From positions 1 through 64,000 of the forward strand of contig JAPFBL010000119.1 of assembly GCA_026182355.1 (NCBI GenBank): DNA of 64,000 nt. The letters are read 5' to 3'. Source of the stretch: Hermatobates lingyangjiaoensis. Lineage: Eukaryota; Arthropoda; Insecta; Hemiptera; Hermatobatidae. Positions 35,906-47,296 of this stretch are shown piece by piece. Under the pieces are notes generated by a model, which saw nothing but the letters and a program-made list of their open reading frames with translations, did not search any database and was not told where the DNA came from. Every line of letters starts with the position of its first letter. Position 1 is the first letter of the stretch. Both the position numbers and the translations under genes were made by a program.

Positions 35906-37689
35906 CATATACTGGTGAATACAAATCTGTGTATGTTAGCTGTAAGTTTTCTATGATTTCTCAAATTGCTTTATAAAACATAATGGTATTTTACATATTA
36001 ATTCACGTTGACCTTGGGAAAGTTTTAGGCAGATCAAATTGATTTGCCTTTACCTACTGTTTTCTTATGTTTTAGTTATTATTTGTTTCAATAGAGTTTT
36101 GACACAAAAATAATTATGGAGCCATCTCATTTAGATGGCACACACTGATGTGCCTTGCTTTATCATCTTAATCTCAAAATGTTCATTTTATGCAGAATCT
36201 CCCAAGATAGCTATTGGAAAGCCGTCTTCTAATTATATTAGGAAATATAGGGCTTTCATTTGAAACTCTATTCCTGATATAGGAATGCGACTTGCAATTA
36301 ATGCGTTAAGGATATTAATTAAAAGAGCTTCAGGAATTTTTGAAAGTAGAGCTGTCTAAATAGAAGATAAGAACAACAAGGTACAGGCAGGAGGCATTAA
36401 ATACATGTCTAAAAGTGAAAGGCCCAGGTATTTTAAGGCATACCAACAGAAATTCAGTGTACAAACTATCTCATCCTGGTAAAGTCGTATACTATATCTA
36501 AGTCGAAATAACAAAGCTGTTAAGTAGATGCTTTTCAGGATTTAGGGACAAATCTTAAAGCTTACCTTAGGTTAGAAATAACAGGAAAGGATGGAATGAG
36601 ATGAAACGTGATTTAATAGGAATTAGGATTAATAGGTAAATAATACTGAGGGAGTCCTTACAAGAGTTTGGGTACTCCAACATCTGTAATGGTTTAGTTT
36701 CAAATGTTTCATGCTGGACGAGTTACAAATCGAGTTATGAGGAAAATGAACAAAGTAAGATAGTGAATTTTCCTAATAATATTGAAAGTTGACATAAGAG
36801 GATAGAATGTTCAGCACGAGTTGTAATGATAACATGAAAACCAATAATGGACCTGCAGTAGATGTGGTTATTATTAAACCATATTTGCGGCTTCAAATCT
36901 TCCTTTGAACTCCATACCCCTCATATTCGTTAATTTCACTGGGAAATATTAAAGGAATTACTAAGATATAAAAAAACCAAACGGGAAATGTTGAATTAAT
37001 TAAGAATGTATCAACAGAGCATATTAAAAGTTCCCCTTGTGAAGTGAATTTAATTTTCACCCCTCGGTTTGAAAATTATCAGGAGTTAATTTTCTTGAAC
37101 AAGTGTTGAAACTAACACCCTGTATTGTAAATTAGACTAGCAAGTAAACTTTTATGACCCTCTGAAGTTCCGGCTTAATGAATTTCAGTACCATAAAAAT
37201 ATCATTTCAGTACCATAGTAAAACTTACTAAAGGTTATTTTAACAAGTCTCATTGAATACAGAAGGTACATTAAAAAAAAGGTATTTCTTGAATCATTTG
37301 TCTATTACTCTACTCTAGAATAACTTTTACTATAATACACACTCTGAATATTCATTAAACGTTAATTTCAAATTCTTGTATGAAAATATCTCAGACCAAA
37401 TAAATCACACTTATACTTACAGTCGTTAGGAGTATTGTAATCTAACAGTACAGCTAAATTATTTTGTTAAATTTTCATGTTGAACATGTATTAAGAAAGA
37501 AACTTTAGAATTAACAATAACTCCGTAATCCTTTTAATTTAACAAGCAATACGAACCTTTTTATTTGAAAATTACAGAAATTATCATGAAACAACATAAA
37601 TATACTAATATTTAACGTTTTTCTGTAATTTTCAGTTATGGCTACATAGTACAATATAGCTAACTGAAAAACTAGAGTAGGTAGTAATA
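35906..37689. other. AT-rich noncoding stretch
   Basis: Nothing recognised. Confidence 0.4.
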
Positions 37690-38013
37690 CGTGACTAAAT
37701 ACCACTTAAAACTGACAGCACAACTATTATGAGAATGAGTATATGTATGAGTGAACACAACTTATAACTCATTACACAACAAGAGTATGAGTATGATTAA
37801 ATATAACTTATTAATGACATCACAATTAGAGAATGGTATGAGTATAAGTATGAGTAAATACAACTCATAACTTAGAATTAGCTTATGAGTATATTAATGA
37901 ATAAATATCATTTATATATGACTACACAAGTGGAGTGTGAGTTTGAATATAAGTGTGGGTAAATACGACTCTGACTACACTGCATGGCATTACTGATGAG
38001 CATGTTGCGTAGA
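37690..38013. repeat. Degenerate minisatellite, left part
   Basis: Imperfect repeats of about 65-70 bp built on TGAGTAAATACAACTTATAA, then CTGACAGCACAACTA and GTATGAGTATGAG. Continues at 39139-39340 and 39550-39740, split by two insertions. Confidence 0.7.
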
Positions 38014-38027
38014 ACTAAGTTCTAAAC
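38014..38027. repeat. 14-bp target-site duplication, left
   Basis: ACTAAGTTCTAAAC; differs at one base from ACTAACTTCTAAAC at 39125-39138. Confidence 0.75.
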
Positions 38028-39124
38028 CCCTCCGACGTGCCTTCACCTTGTCGTGGTGGGGGGGCTTAACATGCCTGGATAATGACATGAACTAAGAAAG
38101 GCACAACCTGGGCGGGGTGCTTGCCTGTTCTGGCGTCCAGGGGTAGCAAGTCTGCCTGTCTGCGCGCTGGTCAAGCGGCCGTCCGCCCTTGTAGGTAACA
38201 GGTACCATTCGGTGTGGGCACAACAGTGGCTTTAGCTGCTATCTTAGGGTCCCTTTCTGGGCTGGTGTCCACTGGTGGCAAGCCCTCTCGGTCGCGCACT
38301 GGTCTCGGGGCGGGTTCCAAGTCATCTTTTCTTCTTCTGGCTTTGTGCTTGTCTTTTTTAAGACTTTCTTCTGTCCTGGCGAAACTATCAGTCTCTTAGA
38401 GACTATTGGTCACATGTATTCAGGCGGGACTGTTGTGACTGGTTTGTGGAGGGCATGGGTCTGCCCAGCCTGTCGCGGCGTGTTACCGTCGGAATGTTTC
38501 TTCTTCTTTCTCTGGGTATCTTCTCTTGTAATCTCTGACTCCTTCCTTTACTTAGCTATTCTTTGCTATCTCTCACTTAACTGGTACCGTTGTATTTTTC
38601 CCCTGTAATCCTTGATGATCCCTTTCATCAAGTAACCAACAGTCTCTCTAGAGATTAACGGGTATATTATTTATTCGGACGTGGCTAAATGTGGCTGTGG
38701 CTGGTTTTGTGCAGGCAAGATTCTGCCCAGTCTGTCGCGGCGTGTTACAGTCTGGATGCTTCTCCTACTTTCTCTGTACTTCCCTTGCTACCTCTGACTC
38801 TTTCTTCCCTTAACTGTAACCCTTGTATTTTCCCATTTCATTTTTCCCCTGTAACCCTTGATGATCCCTTTCATCAATTAACCCTCAGTCTTTTAGAGAC
38901 TAACTGGCATAAGCTTTAAAGCTTTCTTTGATGTAGTACGTGGAAGCCCGCCTTCACGAGGTCCACCTTGGGCACTTCACGAGGACCGTTTTGTCCTGTA
39001 TCATTCGTGAGAGGACGTTTGGTTATCGTGACGTGGCGAAAGAGATCCACGTTAAAAGCATCAACCTATTCTACTTTATCGTGTTAAGGCCGAGAGGTTA
39101 GACACATGAATAAATCATAACATA
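38028..39124. mobile_element. Long GC-richer retroelement L, inserted in a minisatellite
   Basis: About 1.1 kb, clearly GC-richer than the flanks, with 14-bp duplications. One end has CCTTGTCGTGGTGGGGGGGC; the other has TCGTGACGTGGCGAAAGAGA and CATGAATAAATC. A second copy is at 60101-60957. Two internal direct repeats of about 250 bp (about 38390-38640 and 38640-38905) share CTGTCGCGGCGTGTTAC, AGTCTCTTAGAGACT and GATGATCCCTTTCATCAA. Short plus frames (61-87 codons) match nothing. The minus-strand reading of the 39090 end resembles the body of the SINE at 6213, so L may be a 5'-truncated, unusually long Pol III-headed element. No poly-A tail seen. Confidence 0.65.
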
Positions 39125-39138
39125 ACTAACTTCTAAAC
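39125..39138. repeat. 14-bp target-site duplication, right
   Basis: ACTAACTTCTAAAC, see 38014. Confidence 0.75.
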
Positions 39139-39340
39139 TAGAGAATGAATATTAGTATGAGTACGTAGCCATTATAACTGATATTATTATAACAGTAACT
39201 ATTACATGAGTTTGAGAATAAGTATCAGTAAACAGAACTTATAACAGAAAGCACAGCTATACTGTGTTCTGAATATTAGTTTTTTACTAAATACAACTTA
39301 TATCCGACAGCACAATTAAAATATGAGCACATATACCACT
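39139..39340. repeat. Degenerate minisatellite, middle part
   Basis: Continuation of the 37690 array, with GAGTTTGAGAATAAGTATCA and ACAACTTATATCCGACAGCA. Confidence 0.6.
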
Positions 39341-39537
39341 AATATTAAACATATACCATCTTACCTCGTACACTGCTGTTGTAGCTCTCGGACCGGTTTC
39401 GGGTGTCACCCATCTTTAACAAGAACTGCCTAAAAGATGGAATTTCAGTTCTTGTTGAAGATGGGTGACACCCGAAACCGGTCCGAGAGCTACAACAGCA
39501 GTGTACGAGGTAAGACGTATATTATATGTTTAATATT
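39341..39537. mobile_element. Fold-back element family I, 85-bp arms
   Basis: Arms 39341-39425 and 39449-39537, nearly perfect apart from a small insertion in the right arm. Contains hammerhead-like cores on both arms. Inserted in the minisatellite. Only copy seen in the window. Confidence 0.8.
39449..39489 (+). ncRNA. Hammerhead-like motif (family I), C3 changed
   Basis: TTCTTG, then TTGAAGA in place of CTGANGA (39455-39461), extra T, helix II GGGT/ACCC with loop GAC, GAA (39474-39476), palindromic ACCGGT, C, CGAGAG. Helix I TTCTTG/CGAGAG pairs over 6 bp including G-U. The C3 change should block cleavage. Confidence 0.5.
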
Positions 39538-39549
39538 ACTAATACTAAC

Positions 39550-39740
39550 CTCTGTGGTAATGACGAAATGCATGAATTGAATATATACCGCTGCTGAACT
39601 AGAATTGAGCATGAGTATATACGACATAATAAATTACGCATAACTAGGGAATGAGTTTGGGTAATACCACATAAAACTGATTACGCGACTAGAATATGAG
39701 TATTGACCTCATAATAACTGACCGTAGAACTACAGATGTA
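39550..39740. repeat. Degenerate minisatellite, right part
   Basis: Continuation with GAATTGAGCATGAGTATATA and GACTAGAATATGAGTATTGA. Confidence 0.5.
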
Positions 39741-40384
39741 TTATTTTAGGATACTTCATGTAACATTTCACTTGAACATTTCTGATACTTCAATTAATCA
39801 TTGCTGAGGTATTTAATTTAATTAACGAGTGTTGGTTTATTTTGTTGGGAGTAAAGACTTGATAACGTTAATACCTCTGTATTGACTGATAAGGGGTGGG
39901 GGGAAATTACATCACATTCCTTCATTTACACTGAAATATGTTATAGCGTAAATGACTGTTAACTAATAAAGTCACAGAGGATAAAATTAAATTCTGGTTA
40001 CGAAAAATTGCTAAGTAATTTAACACAAACTTTGAGTCAGCTATAACAAGTACTACTTTTAAATTTTATTTTATTTATCCTTGCATATAACACATACAAA
40101 TAGAGAGCTATTAGTTACCTCTACTTGTTATTTTAGTTTATTATTTATTTAAAAGGCATCTGTTAGGCTTTAGTTGTCGTTAATTCTGTTGTTTACTATA
40201 TAATATAAGCAAAGTATACGAACATGAAAGAAATCTTTTTAACTATATTTGATATCCAGATCTTTTTCTTTTGACTAAAGCAATTTGCCTCCAGAACTAC
40301 TGATTTTAGAGAAATGTTATGTTGTAATTACAATTAAAGTTATATTAGCTTTAATTTAATAAAACATCAGATTTTTTGAATAAC
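39741..40384. other. AT-rich noncoding stretch
   Basis: Nothing recognised. Confidence 0.4.
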
Positions 40385-40528
40385 GGGATAGGTCAGTTTT
40401 GCATAAAATGACCTAAATGCTCAGATGCTTTCATCTGCCGTGGGCTAGGGAGAGAATCGAACCCAAGATCTACTACGAGTAGTCCAGAGGTAATCACGTA
40501 AGTCACTGGGCCAACCTGGCTCCTTTAA
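40385..40528 (-). mobile_element. tRNA-derived SINE head, different subfamily
   Basis: The minus strand reads GGAGCCAGGTTGGCCCAGTG and later CTTGGGTTCGATTCTCTCCC (A and B boxes). The B box is closer to a true tRNA than in the other SINEs, but the body differs. No cloverleaf acceptor stem, so not a tRNA gene. Confidence 0.65.
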
Positions 40529-41659
40529 GTTGGTTAAGCACGGTTATAAAGGCAATAAGGATTAGAATAACTTAACTTTTGCTTATTTGTTTATTGGGTC
40601 TAATTGACTGCAGTCATCGTTAAAGACCTTTAATACTGAGAGACCAGCACCGTTAAAAAAAAAAACCTATGGACTACATTGTTTAATTACCTAAAACGAG
40701 TCCATTTATGAATTTATGATGATCCACTTTTCAATTTCCATTGGAATGTAAATTTTCAAAGAGACAATGAATTATTAAATATATTTGTTTAAACAGAATA
40801 CTAGCCATCAACTATACTTTGCCTGTATGATTAAACACTAACAAATCAATATTTAATATAAGTAAATTAAGTTTGAGACTTAATATGTTTTTAATTAAAA
40901 ATTGCTCCGAAAATTCGTTTAATTAATTTCATTGAATGTTATATTTGGATACACTTTGATTTTAATTAATAATTGATTAGACGGGTTTTTCTCAGTCGTA
41001 GTGTAATTGATGGTTTCAGAGTATTCTAAAAAGAGATAATCAAAATTATAACTTAAATTACAATTTAATTTTTTTCATGATCAATGTCTAAATAGTTTCG
41101 TCTTCCTTGACAAACAATCACTAGCAATCATGTACAAATTTCACATATTGGTAATATTTTTTTGAGCTAAAAAATGAGTGTACGACTCTTAAATTATTAT
41201 TTAATATTATAAAGTGATCATAAATACTTGTAAAATACGATATGAATGGAGCAGTAATAATAAGAACCAGACAGGGGTTATAATTATGCTAATTTGGTCT
41301 ACTTCATGGGTAAAAATATGCAAATGTGGTACTGGTGTAACTTATTATTCAATACATTCGACATATAATATTCAGTTTATACAGTTTAGTCAGTACTGAG
41401 ACGTGATTATAGTGTCTCGAAATTGTATAGTCATATAAATCTTTTAACAATGGAATAATCATTTTAGCGTCGTCAAAGTGGTAATATGTGGTTATAGACA
41501 CGAAACTTTTCCAGTTCAGTGGAAATCCTTTAGGATCATTTTAGCCCGTGATTTGGTGTAATTCTGAAATCAAGAATCTTTTGAATCATGGATCTGATAT
41601 GAATCCCTTAACCGCAGATTGACTATTGTAACCCCATGGTCATTTATGAGACGTCAATC
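40529..41659. other. AT-rich noncoding stretch
   Basis: Nothing recognised; 41400-41560 has hints of the downstream 73-bp repeat (TTTAACAATGGAATAATCAT). Confidence 0.4.
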
Positions 41660-42030
41660 TGGAAACAGTCTTCGTTGAGAATAATGTTAAAGTTTTGAAA
41701 GAGAAGTAATAATTGTAATGTTATGGTCACAGCTAGATAAGTGATAGTTCTGGAATATCCTTATGTGAATCCTTTAACAACACAATAACCATTTAAATTT
41801 TATAGCCAGATAAGGGATGATTCTGGAATAATCCGAAGTGTATACATTTATAACGGAATAACCATTTGGATGTTACAGCTAGATAAGGCATGATTCTGGG
41901 AAAATACGACGTGAATACATTTATAACGGAATAATCATTTGAATGTTACTGCTAGATAAGGGATGATTCTAGAATAATCCGATATGATCACTTTTATAAC
42001 ACAATAACCATTCAAATATTATAGCCAGTG
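41660..42030. repeat. 73-bp tandem repeat, about five units
   Basis: The anchor AGC(T/C)AGATAAG recurs at 41731, 41804, 41877, 41950 and (as AGCCAGTG) 42023, exactly 73 bp apart. The unit also contains GATTCTGGAATAATCC and ATAACGGAATAACCATTTG. Confidence 0.9.
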
Positions 42031-43589
42031 TTGAGACGCGATTTTAGAGACTTGAAACTTTTCAACAGTTGTATGAAACCGACAAGTCAAAACTAAAAAT
42101 TTCTCTTAGATCGCTATTGAGGTCCTCAACAAATGTTTTTGTTGTTTTTTTAGTCTTCAAAATTAGAAACTTGAGAAACACTGTTGGTGAGGGTTGTTGA
42201 AATTGTTTTTTTAAATCAGATTATTTTGAAGGTGATCACGGTAGGTAAGAAAAAAAGAGAAAAAAAAGATGAAATCTCTATATAATCAGACTGTATTTGA
42301 AATTAAAACCTACTATATACCATTATTTATGTTACATTACTATAAAACAAGGAACCTGCATTAATTGATAATAGTTTTACTTTTTCAAAATAAAAGTCTT
42401 GATTTTACTGTTGCAGTAAAAACAACCGTGAACAACAAAAACTAATATTTAATAATAGTGTATCAACAGCTTCTTATGTAGTAAAAAGAAGAACTCGCAC
42501 AAAATAACTATGTTATCTTAAGTAAGACTCTGAGAGATCAGTGTTCCAAACTAGTTGCAATTCTCGACAGTAACACGATTTCAGGTAATTAAGAACCTCG
42601 TAATTGCATTTGTTCAGCTGACAAGTTTGCTTAGTTCAGTGTATACGATAAGATCCAGCTATCTTGTTTTTATTGTACGTCTTACCAAAAGGCTAACACA
42701 GTTACTGTCTACTTTGTTTAGTTTTATTTCATTAACAAGTTGGTTTTATTTGCAAAGTTTTCAGGTGATAATGAGCACTCTTTAAAGTGAAAGATTTACT
42801 AAAAAGAAAAGTTGTCTGTTTAAGAAAGCTTTACTCCTACTACAAGCTTTCGTATAAGGAGTTCAATTAAGTCCATTAAATATAATTATTACTAGAGACA
42901 ATTATGAAGTGGCAGTATGTATTCTATCCACTGAAAAACAACGACCAAGGTAAATATCATATTTTAGGCATCCTTCTGAGCCGACAAGAGTGTGCAGTTA
43001 GTTTTAATTAAATTTCCTTCTCGTCAAAGGAGATCATTAACTTGCTACAAATCCAATTAAAAAGCAACACTAGTAACATGAATAATTTGTCAGGATGTAA
43101 AATAATGTATAAGGACAACAAAATCCTTAATATTGTTTTATATTAAGTACAAATATTTTACAGACATTCGTATTTTTATTGTATGAAGCAATATTGACTT
43201 AGTATAATTTCAATGAATGATGGAGCGACTTAATTTAAGTTAATGGTAAAACGGATCTGTCCTCACCTCTCGTCTCCCAAGGAGACAGCGTTTATTTAAG
43301 CAGGAAATACAGAATTTTCAGCGATTTTTTTGTATAAAATGGTCAAAATACATTAAAAAAAACATACAATCATAGTACAGAGGACAAATATTAATACGTG
43401 TGTTATTTTGTTATTTCGTTTCTTTATCATCTCATAATGACAGGGCAAGGACAGCCTCTCCTTCTTGCCCGTCACTACCACCCATCCAAATAAACATAGA
43501 CAACATAAGGAAAAAATTAAAATTGAATTCAAATGACCTCAAAACCTATACATCACTCAATATCTTGTAAAGTACCTTTTTATTCAAGA
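42031..43589. other. AT-rich noncoding stretch
   Basis: No gene recognised. A short GC hairpin (GGGCAAG...CTTGCCC) lies at 43443-43470. Confidence 0.4.
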
Positions 43590-43835
43590 TTGCTACACTT
43601 TTTACAAAAGGGCTGCTTGCTTTATATTTGAACAGCTGGTGATTCACTTATTTATATTCTTTACTGCTTTTATAAAAATAGGATTATTCATTCAATGTCA
43701 CTCTCTCAATCATTAAATATAGGTTTTTTTTTTGAAAAATGTGTATAAAATGAAATTGCGTTAAATATTAATGTTAAACGAAAAAAAGAGGCCCAATTTC
43801 ATACAATGATTTGAATAACCATACTTCATACTCAT
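43590..43835 (+). repeat. Repeat O, copy 1
   Basis: Shares CTTTACTGCTTTTATA, GGGATTATTCATTCAAT-like and ATCAATCATTA blocks, in the same order, with 45565-45812. Confidence 0.6.
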
Positions 43836-44175
43836 TTCATATATTATATAATATAATTATATTCTATACAATATAATGATGTATTATATAGCATATCAGT
43901 TAGCAGTGTTGTAGGCTAGTAAAGTCCCCTGGTCTTATCAAAATTGGGCCACACACAGACCAATACAATGAAATTATTTTTGTATTATTTATTCCCAGAA
44001 ACTTAGTTTAAAACACGACTACATTCTCGTTCCCTTTAATATTGAATCAAGCGAGATTGAAACGCTTGATAATAACAGGATTTTAGTTCTGCTACAAACC
44101 TTGAAAAAATGGTTTTAATTTTTACTGCTTATCGTCTTTAACTTGCCTTCAAAGAATTACGAGTATAATGCTGAT

Positions 44176-44419
44176 ATATTAATATATTATTATTACGAGT
44201 ATAATGTATATTTTAATTTACTGGGTTGATTATGATAGCCTGTATTATCTGTGTGCTCTGATGGCAATTGCTCTGTTGTCATTGTGGTTATTTTGTTGTT
44301 GTTTAAGCTGTATTTGCATAGCATGATGGAGATTGTTGTGTAGCATTGAAGATTTTGATGCGTGTGGTACCTTCGGGTGGAGCATGCTGTTCTCTGACAA
44401 TAAAAAAAAAAAAAAAAAA
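44176..44419 (+). mobile_element. Retroposed sequence with poly(A) tail
   Basis: Ends GACAATAAA followed by 18 A (44402-44419). AATGCTGAT before (44167-44175) recurs right after the tail (44418-44426), a probable target duplication. The source transcript is not recognised. Confidence 0.55.
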
Positions 44420-45564
44420 TGCTGATGAAAAGTAATAATTCAATTAGAATAAAATAATACAACCATAAAATTATTTATTTGTACAATTATCACTCATCAT
44501 CCATTTGGCGAAGCAACAACAAATACAAAGAAATAAATATGTAAAACAAATAAACTGATGCTTACTATTTTCTACTACAAATATCTATAACATCTAATAA
44601 GAAAACAAAATAAGTAACCTCCATCAATTTTAGATTAGAAACTTTGGGAGAATGTTTCCTTAGCTTTTCAAATCGAAAGGAAAACTTATTTAAAACAAAA
44701 AAAAATTCTAACATTATATAATAGTAATGGAACTTTATTTCTTTATAAAGTATTTAAAATGAATATTTTTATTTAATTATTAAAATAAGTTTAAATTTTA
44801 AAGAATAATTGAACTATTTGCTCACCCTTAACGTCTGGGGACGGTTAAGTTACCAAATGTATATGGTTCAACATGTGCAATCTTGAATTAACATTCTCCC
44901 ACAGTACCCAGATTAGGAGTAAATATATTTCAACAATATGAAGACTAATATTCTAGCATCGCTTTATCAGAAAATATTACTTTGTTTATATTGAATTAAA
45001 TAAGGAAGGTTAATGTAATTACAATTATTACAAATCACTATTAGTCTTTCCTAAATGAAATTCTCTTAACCAATTTAATAATACTGTTTACATAAATTTA
45101 ACTTATTTTTTAACATCTATTTACATGGAACACTAAATACAGCATGAGTAAATTAGCTTTGGTTAGTAAAACCAAATTGTTTTCTTATTCAATAATAATA
45201 AATAATTACGCACTAACATATTTATGTTCAATACACATCAATATTGTCTTTGTTCAATAAAATTAACAGTGGAATCAATCTAGGAAAGTAATGAACAATT
45301 ATTTAACACAGTTAAATAATAAATTTAAAGATTGTTAATATATAATTATTAACTTGATTATTATTATTATTTAATTTATTAAAGACAATTAACTTTAACA
45401 CAGTTTTCCAGTTGTTTCTCACGTTTTTACATTAAATTTGAACGGATACACCTGACATTTTATAAAAGATTCCTGCTAAAGTAAAACGTAATATTGCTGA
45501 GCACATTCCTTGTGCCAACTGCTGCTAGTATTGACTTGTTTGCATTTTTTTTCAAATGATTACT
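44420..45564. other. AT-rich noncoding stretch
   Basis: Nothing recognised. Confidence 0.4.
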
Positions 45565-45809
45565 ATCCTTTACAAGAGAGCTGCTTCGCTGTATATTTCA
45601 GCGACTGGAGATTTACTTCGTTATGGTCTTTACTGCTTTTATAGAAATGGGATTATTCATTCAATACAACTTTATCAATCATTAGTTTTTTCATAATGTT
45701 AATTTAACAATATTTATGAAAAGTAAATATTAATATATCGAATTAACAGTAATATACCAGTTAATATACAGTAAATTGAATAAGCATTCCTCATACTCAA
45801 ATCAAATGC

Positions 45810-45812
<3 letters not shown>
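45565..45812 (+). repeat. Repeat O, copy 2
   Basis: See 43590; same orientation, about 1.97 kb away. Confidence 0.6.

Positions 45813-45848
<36 letters not shown>
45813..45848. repeat. (TA)n microsatellite
   Basis: About 17 units directly before a family A element. Confidence 0.9.
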
Positions 45849-45850
<2 letters not shown>

Positions 45851-45852
45851 TA

Positions 45853-46045
45853 TAAAACCACAATATGAAATGGGAAAACAAGACTGAGATCTTTCAACTG
45901 TAACAAGCGGTCTTCGTCAGAGTCAAAAACTATTTCATATTGTGGTTTGATCAGTTGGGTTTTTGAATCTGACGAAGACCGCTTGTTACGGTTGAGATCT
46001 TAGCCTTTTTTTCCCATTTCATATTGTGGTTTGATAATTGATTAT
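45853..46045. mobile_element. Family A fold-back element
   Basis: Left arm minus, right arm plus, both ending in the CATATTGTGGTTTGAT block. The left core is intact. The right core (CTGACGA at 45969) has lost two bases of GAAA. A third copy of the outer block (TTTCATATTGTGGTTTGATC) sits between the arms. Confidence 0.8.
45882..45924 (-). ncRNA. Hammerhead-ribozyme-like motif (family A)
   Basis: GACT, CTGACGA, A, helix II GACCG/CAGTT (one C-A mismatch), GAA, AGATCT, cleavage base C, AGTC. Confidence 0.58.
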
Positions 46046-46092
46046 TTAGATATGTATATACGAATGTTTTCCTTATCTCGACCACATATAAT

Positions 46093-46660
46093 GGGTGTCT
46101 CAGAATGTTTTTCGTTTTTAGATAGATGTTAAATAAAAAACAAAATATCAATTAAATCTCGTTTTATTTAATGTTTATTTGAAGAGCAATTCTTGAAGTT
46201 TATTTATGAAAAACAACCGTTTGCAAATGCGTTCACACTCAGAGAACCTGGAGCTAAAATTTTCAATAACTCGCTGGAGCATCGCTCTTGAAATAGAGTT
46301 GATTTCTTCAGTGATTCTTTACTTCAAAACATTCAGGTTGAGTGGCAAACTTTGCTTACCTATGAAGCTACCTAAAAAGCGAAGTTTACAATCCATTGCC
46401 ACTCAACCTGAATGTATTGAAGTAAAGAATCACTGAAGAAATCAACTCTATTCCAAGAGCCGATGCTTCAGCGAGTTATTGAAAGTTTTAGCTCCAGGTT
46501 AACTGAGTGTGAACAAATGAATGGTACGATTAGCAAATGGTTGTTTTTCGTAAATAAACTTCAAGAATTGCTCTTTAAATTACCATTAAATAAAACGAGA
46601 TTTAATTGATATTTTGTTTTTTATCTAACATTTAAAAACGAAAAACATTCTGAGACACCC
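46093..46660. mobile_element. Fold-back MITE H, about 250-bp inverted arms
   Basis: Ends GGGTGTCTCAGAATGTTTTT and its inverse. Arms reach the inner block GGTTGAGTGGC/GCCACTCAACC near 46336 and 46408, leaving a spacer of about 50 nt. A second partial terminus (ACATTCTGAGACACCA) follows at 46674. No hammerhead core, no ORF. A DNA-transposon-like fold-back is likely. Confidence 0.8.
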
Positions 46661-46701
46661 TTGGATTCAGAGACATTCTGAGACACCATTCATTTATTTA
46701 A

Positions 46702-46811
46702 CACTATTTTTCTTTTTTATCGAGGTTTTGTCTAGCTTCAATAATTCAACAACGGCTTAAAGGTGCTGAATTATTGAAGCTAGACGAAACCTCGATAAAA
46801 AGAAAAATAGT
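46702..46811. repeat. Inverted repeat, about 46-bp arms
   Basis: ACTATTTTTCTTTTTTATCG, then AGGTTTTGTCTAGCTTCAAT faces its inverse across an 18-nt loop (46749-46766). Followed by (TA)n. Confidence 0.8.
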
Positions 46812-46841
<30 letters not shown>

Positions 46842-46844
<3 letters not shown>

Positions 46845-46985
46845 CCACTCAACGGTTTCCCTGCCGTTGTGTTTCCGGCGTGCTTGGTCGCCCATTCTCT
46901 TTTCTCCTCAAGACGAATCATCCGAAAATTTGAGTTTGTAAGTGTGTCTCTTTCTCTGTGTGTTGCTTTTCTTCATATTTTGAAC
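46842..46985 (+). mobile_element. Family B single arm
   Basis: GTGCTTGGTCGCCCATTCTC then CTCAAGA (G5 changed), helix II region, GAA, AATT and TTTGTAAGTGTG. Inactive by sequence. Flanked by (TA)n. Confidence 0.7.
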
Positions 46986-46999
46986 TGATATATATATAT

Positions 47000-47285
47000 G
47001 TTGTAAACAGGAAAACGATCCAAAAAGACACAAACGTTTCACAGTAAATCACAGACACACAACAAAGAAATGAACACACTTACTGTTTCTAATTTTCGGT
47101 TGAACCATCATCAGGAGGGTTGAGATAGGGAGACTAAGCGCACTTGCTTTATTGGTTCTCCAACCGTCGCTTCGCAAGTGCGCTTTGTGTCCCTATCTCA
47201 ACTCTCCTTATGACAGTTCAACCGAAAATTAGAGACAGTAATTGTGTTTGTTTTTTTGCTGTGTGTCTGTGACTTACTGTATATA
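47000..47285. mobile_element. Family E fold-back element
   Basis: The left arm (minus) and right arm (plus) share CAAGTGCGCTT, CCCTATCTCAAC and CACAGACACACA. The left core is intact, the right one has CTTATGA. Flanked by TATATA. Confidence 0.78.
47086..47118 (-). ncRNA. Hammerhead-ribozyme-like motif (family E)
   Basis: CTGATGA (C3 at 47114), extra T, helix II GGT/ACC with loop TCA, GAA, AATT, cleavage base A, GAAACAG. Helix I only 2 bp. Confidence 0.5.
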
Positions 47286-47296
47286 TATATATATAT

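Noticed and set aside
35885..35942. Apparent exon: strong acceptor TTCTATTCCAG, open frame GPYFYQDSYTG, then donor GTAAGT
   Set aside because: The acceptor-like stretch is the 3' end of repeat family C (compare 6665-6690), so the signal is transposon sequence.
40428..40528. Possible tRNA gene on the minus strand
   Set aside because: A and B boxes are present but there is no acceptor stem or closed cloverleaf; it is a SINE head.
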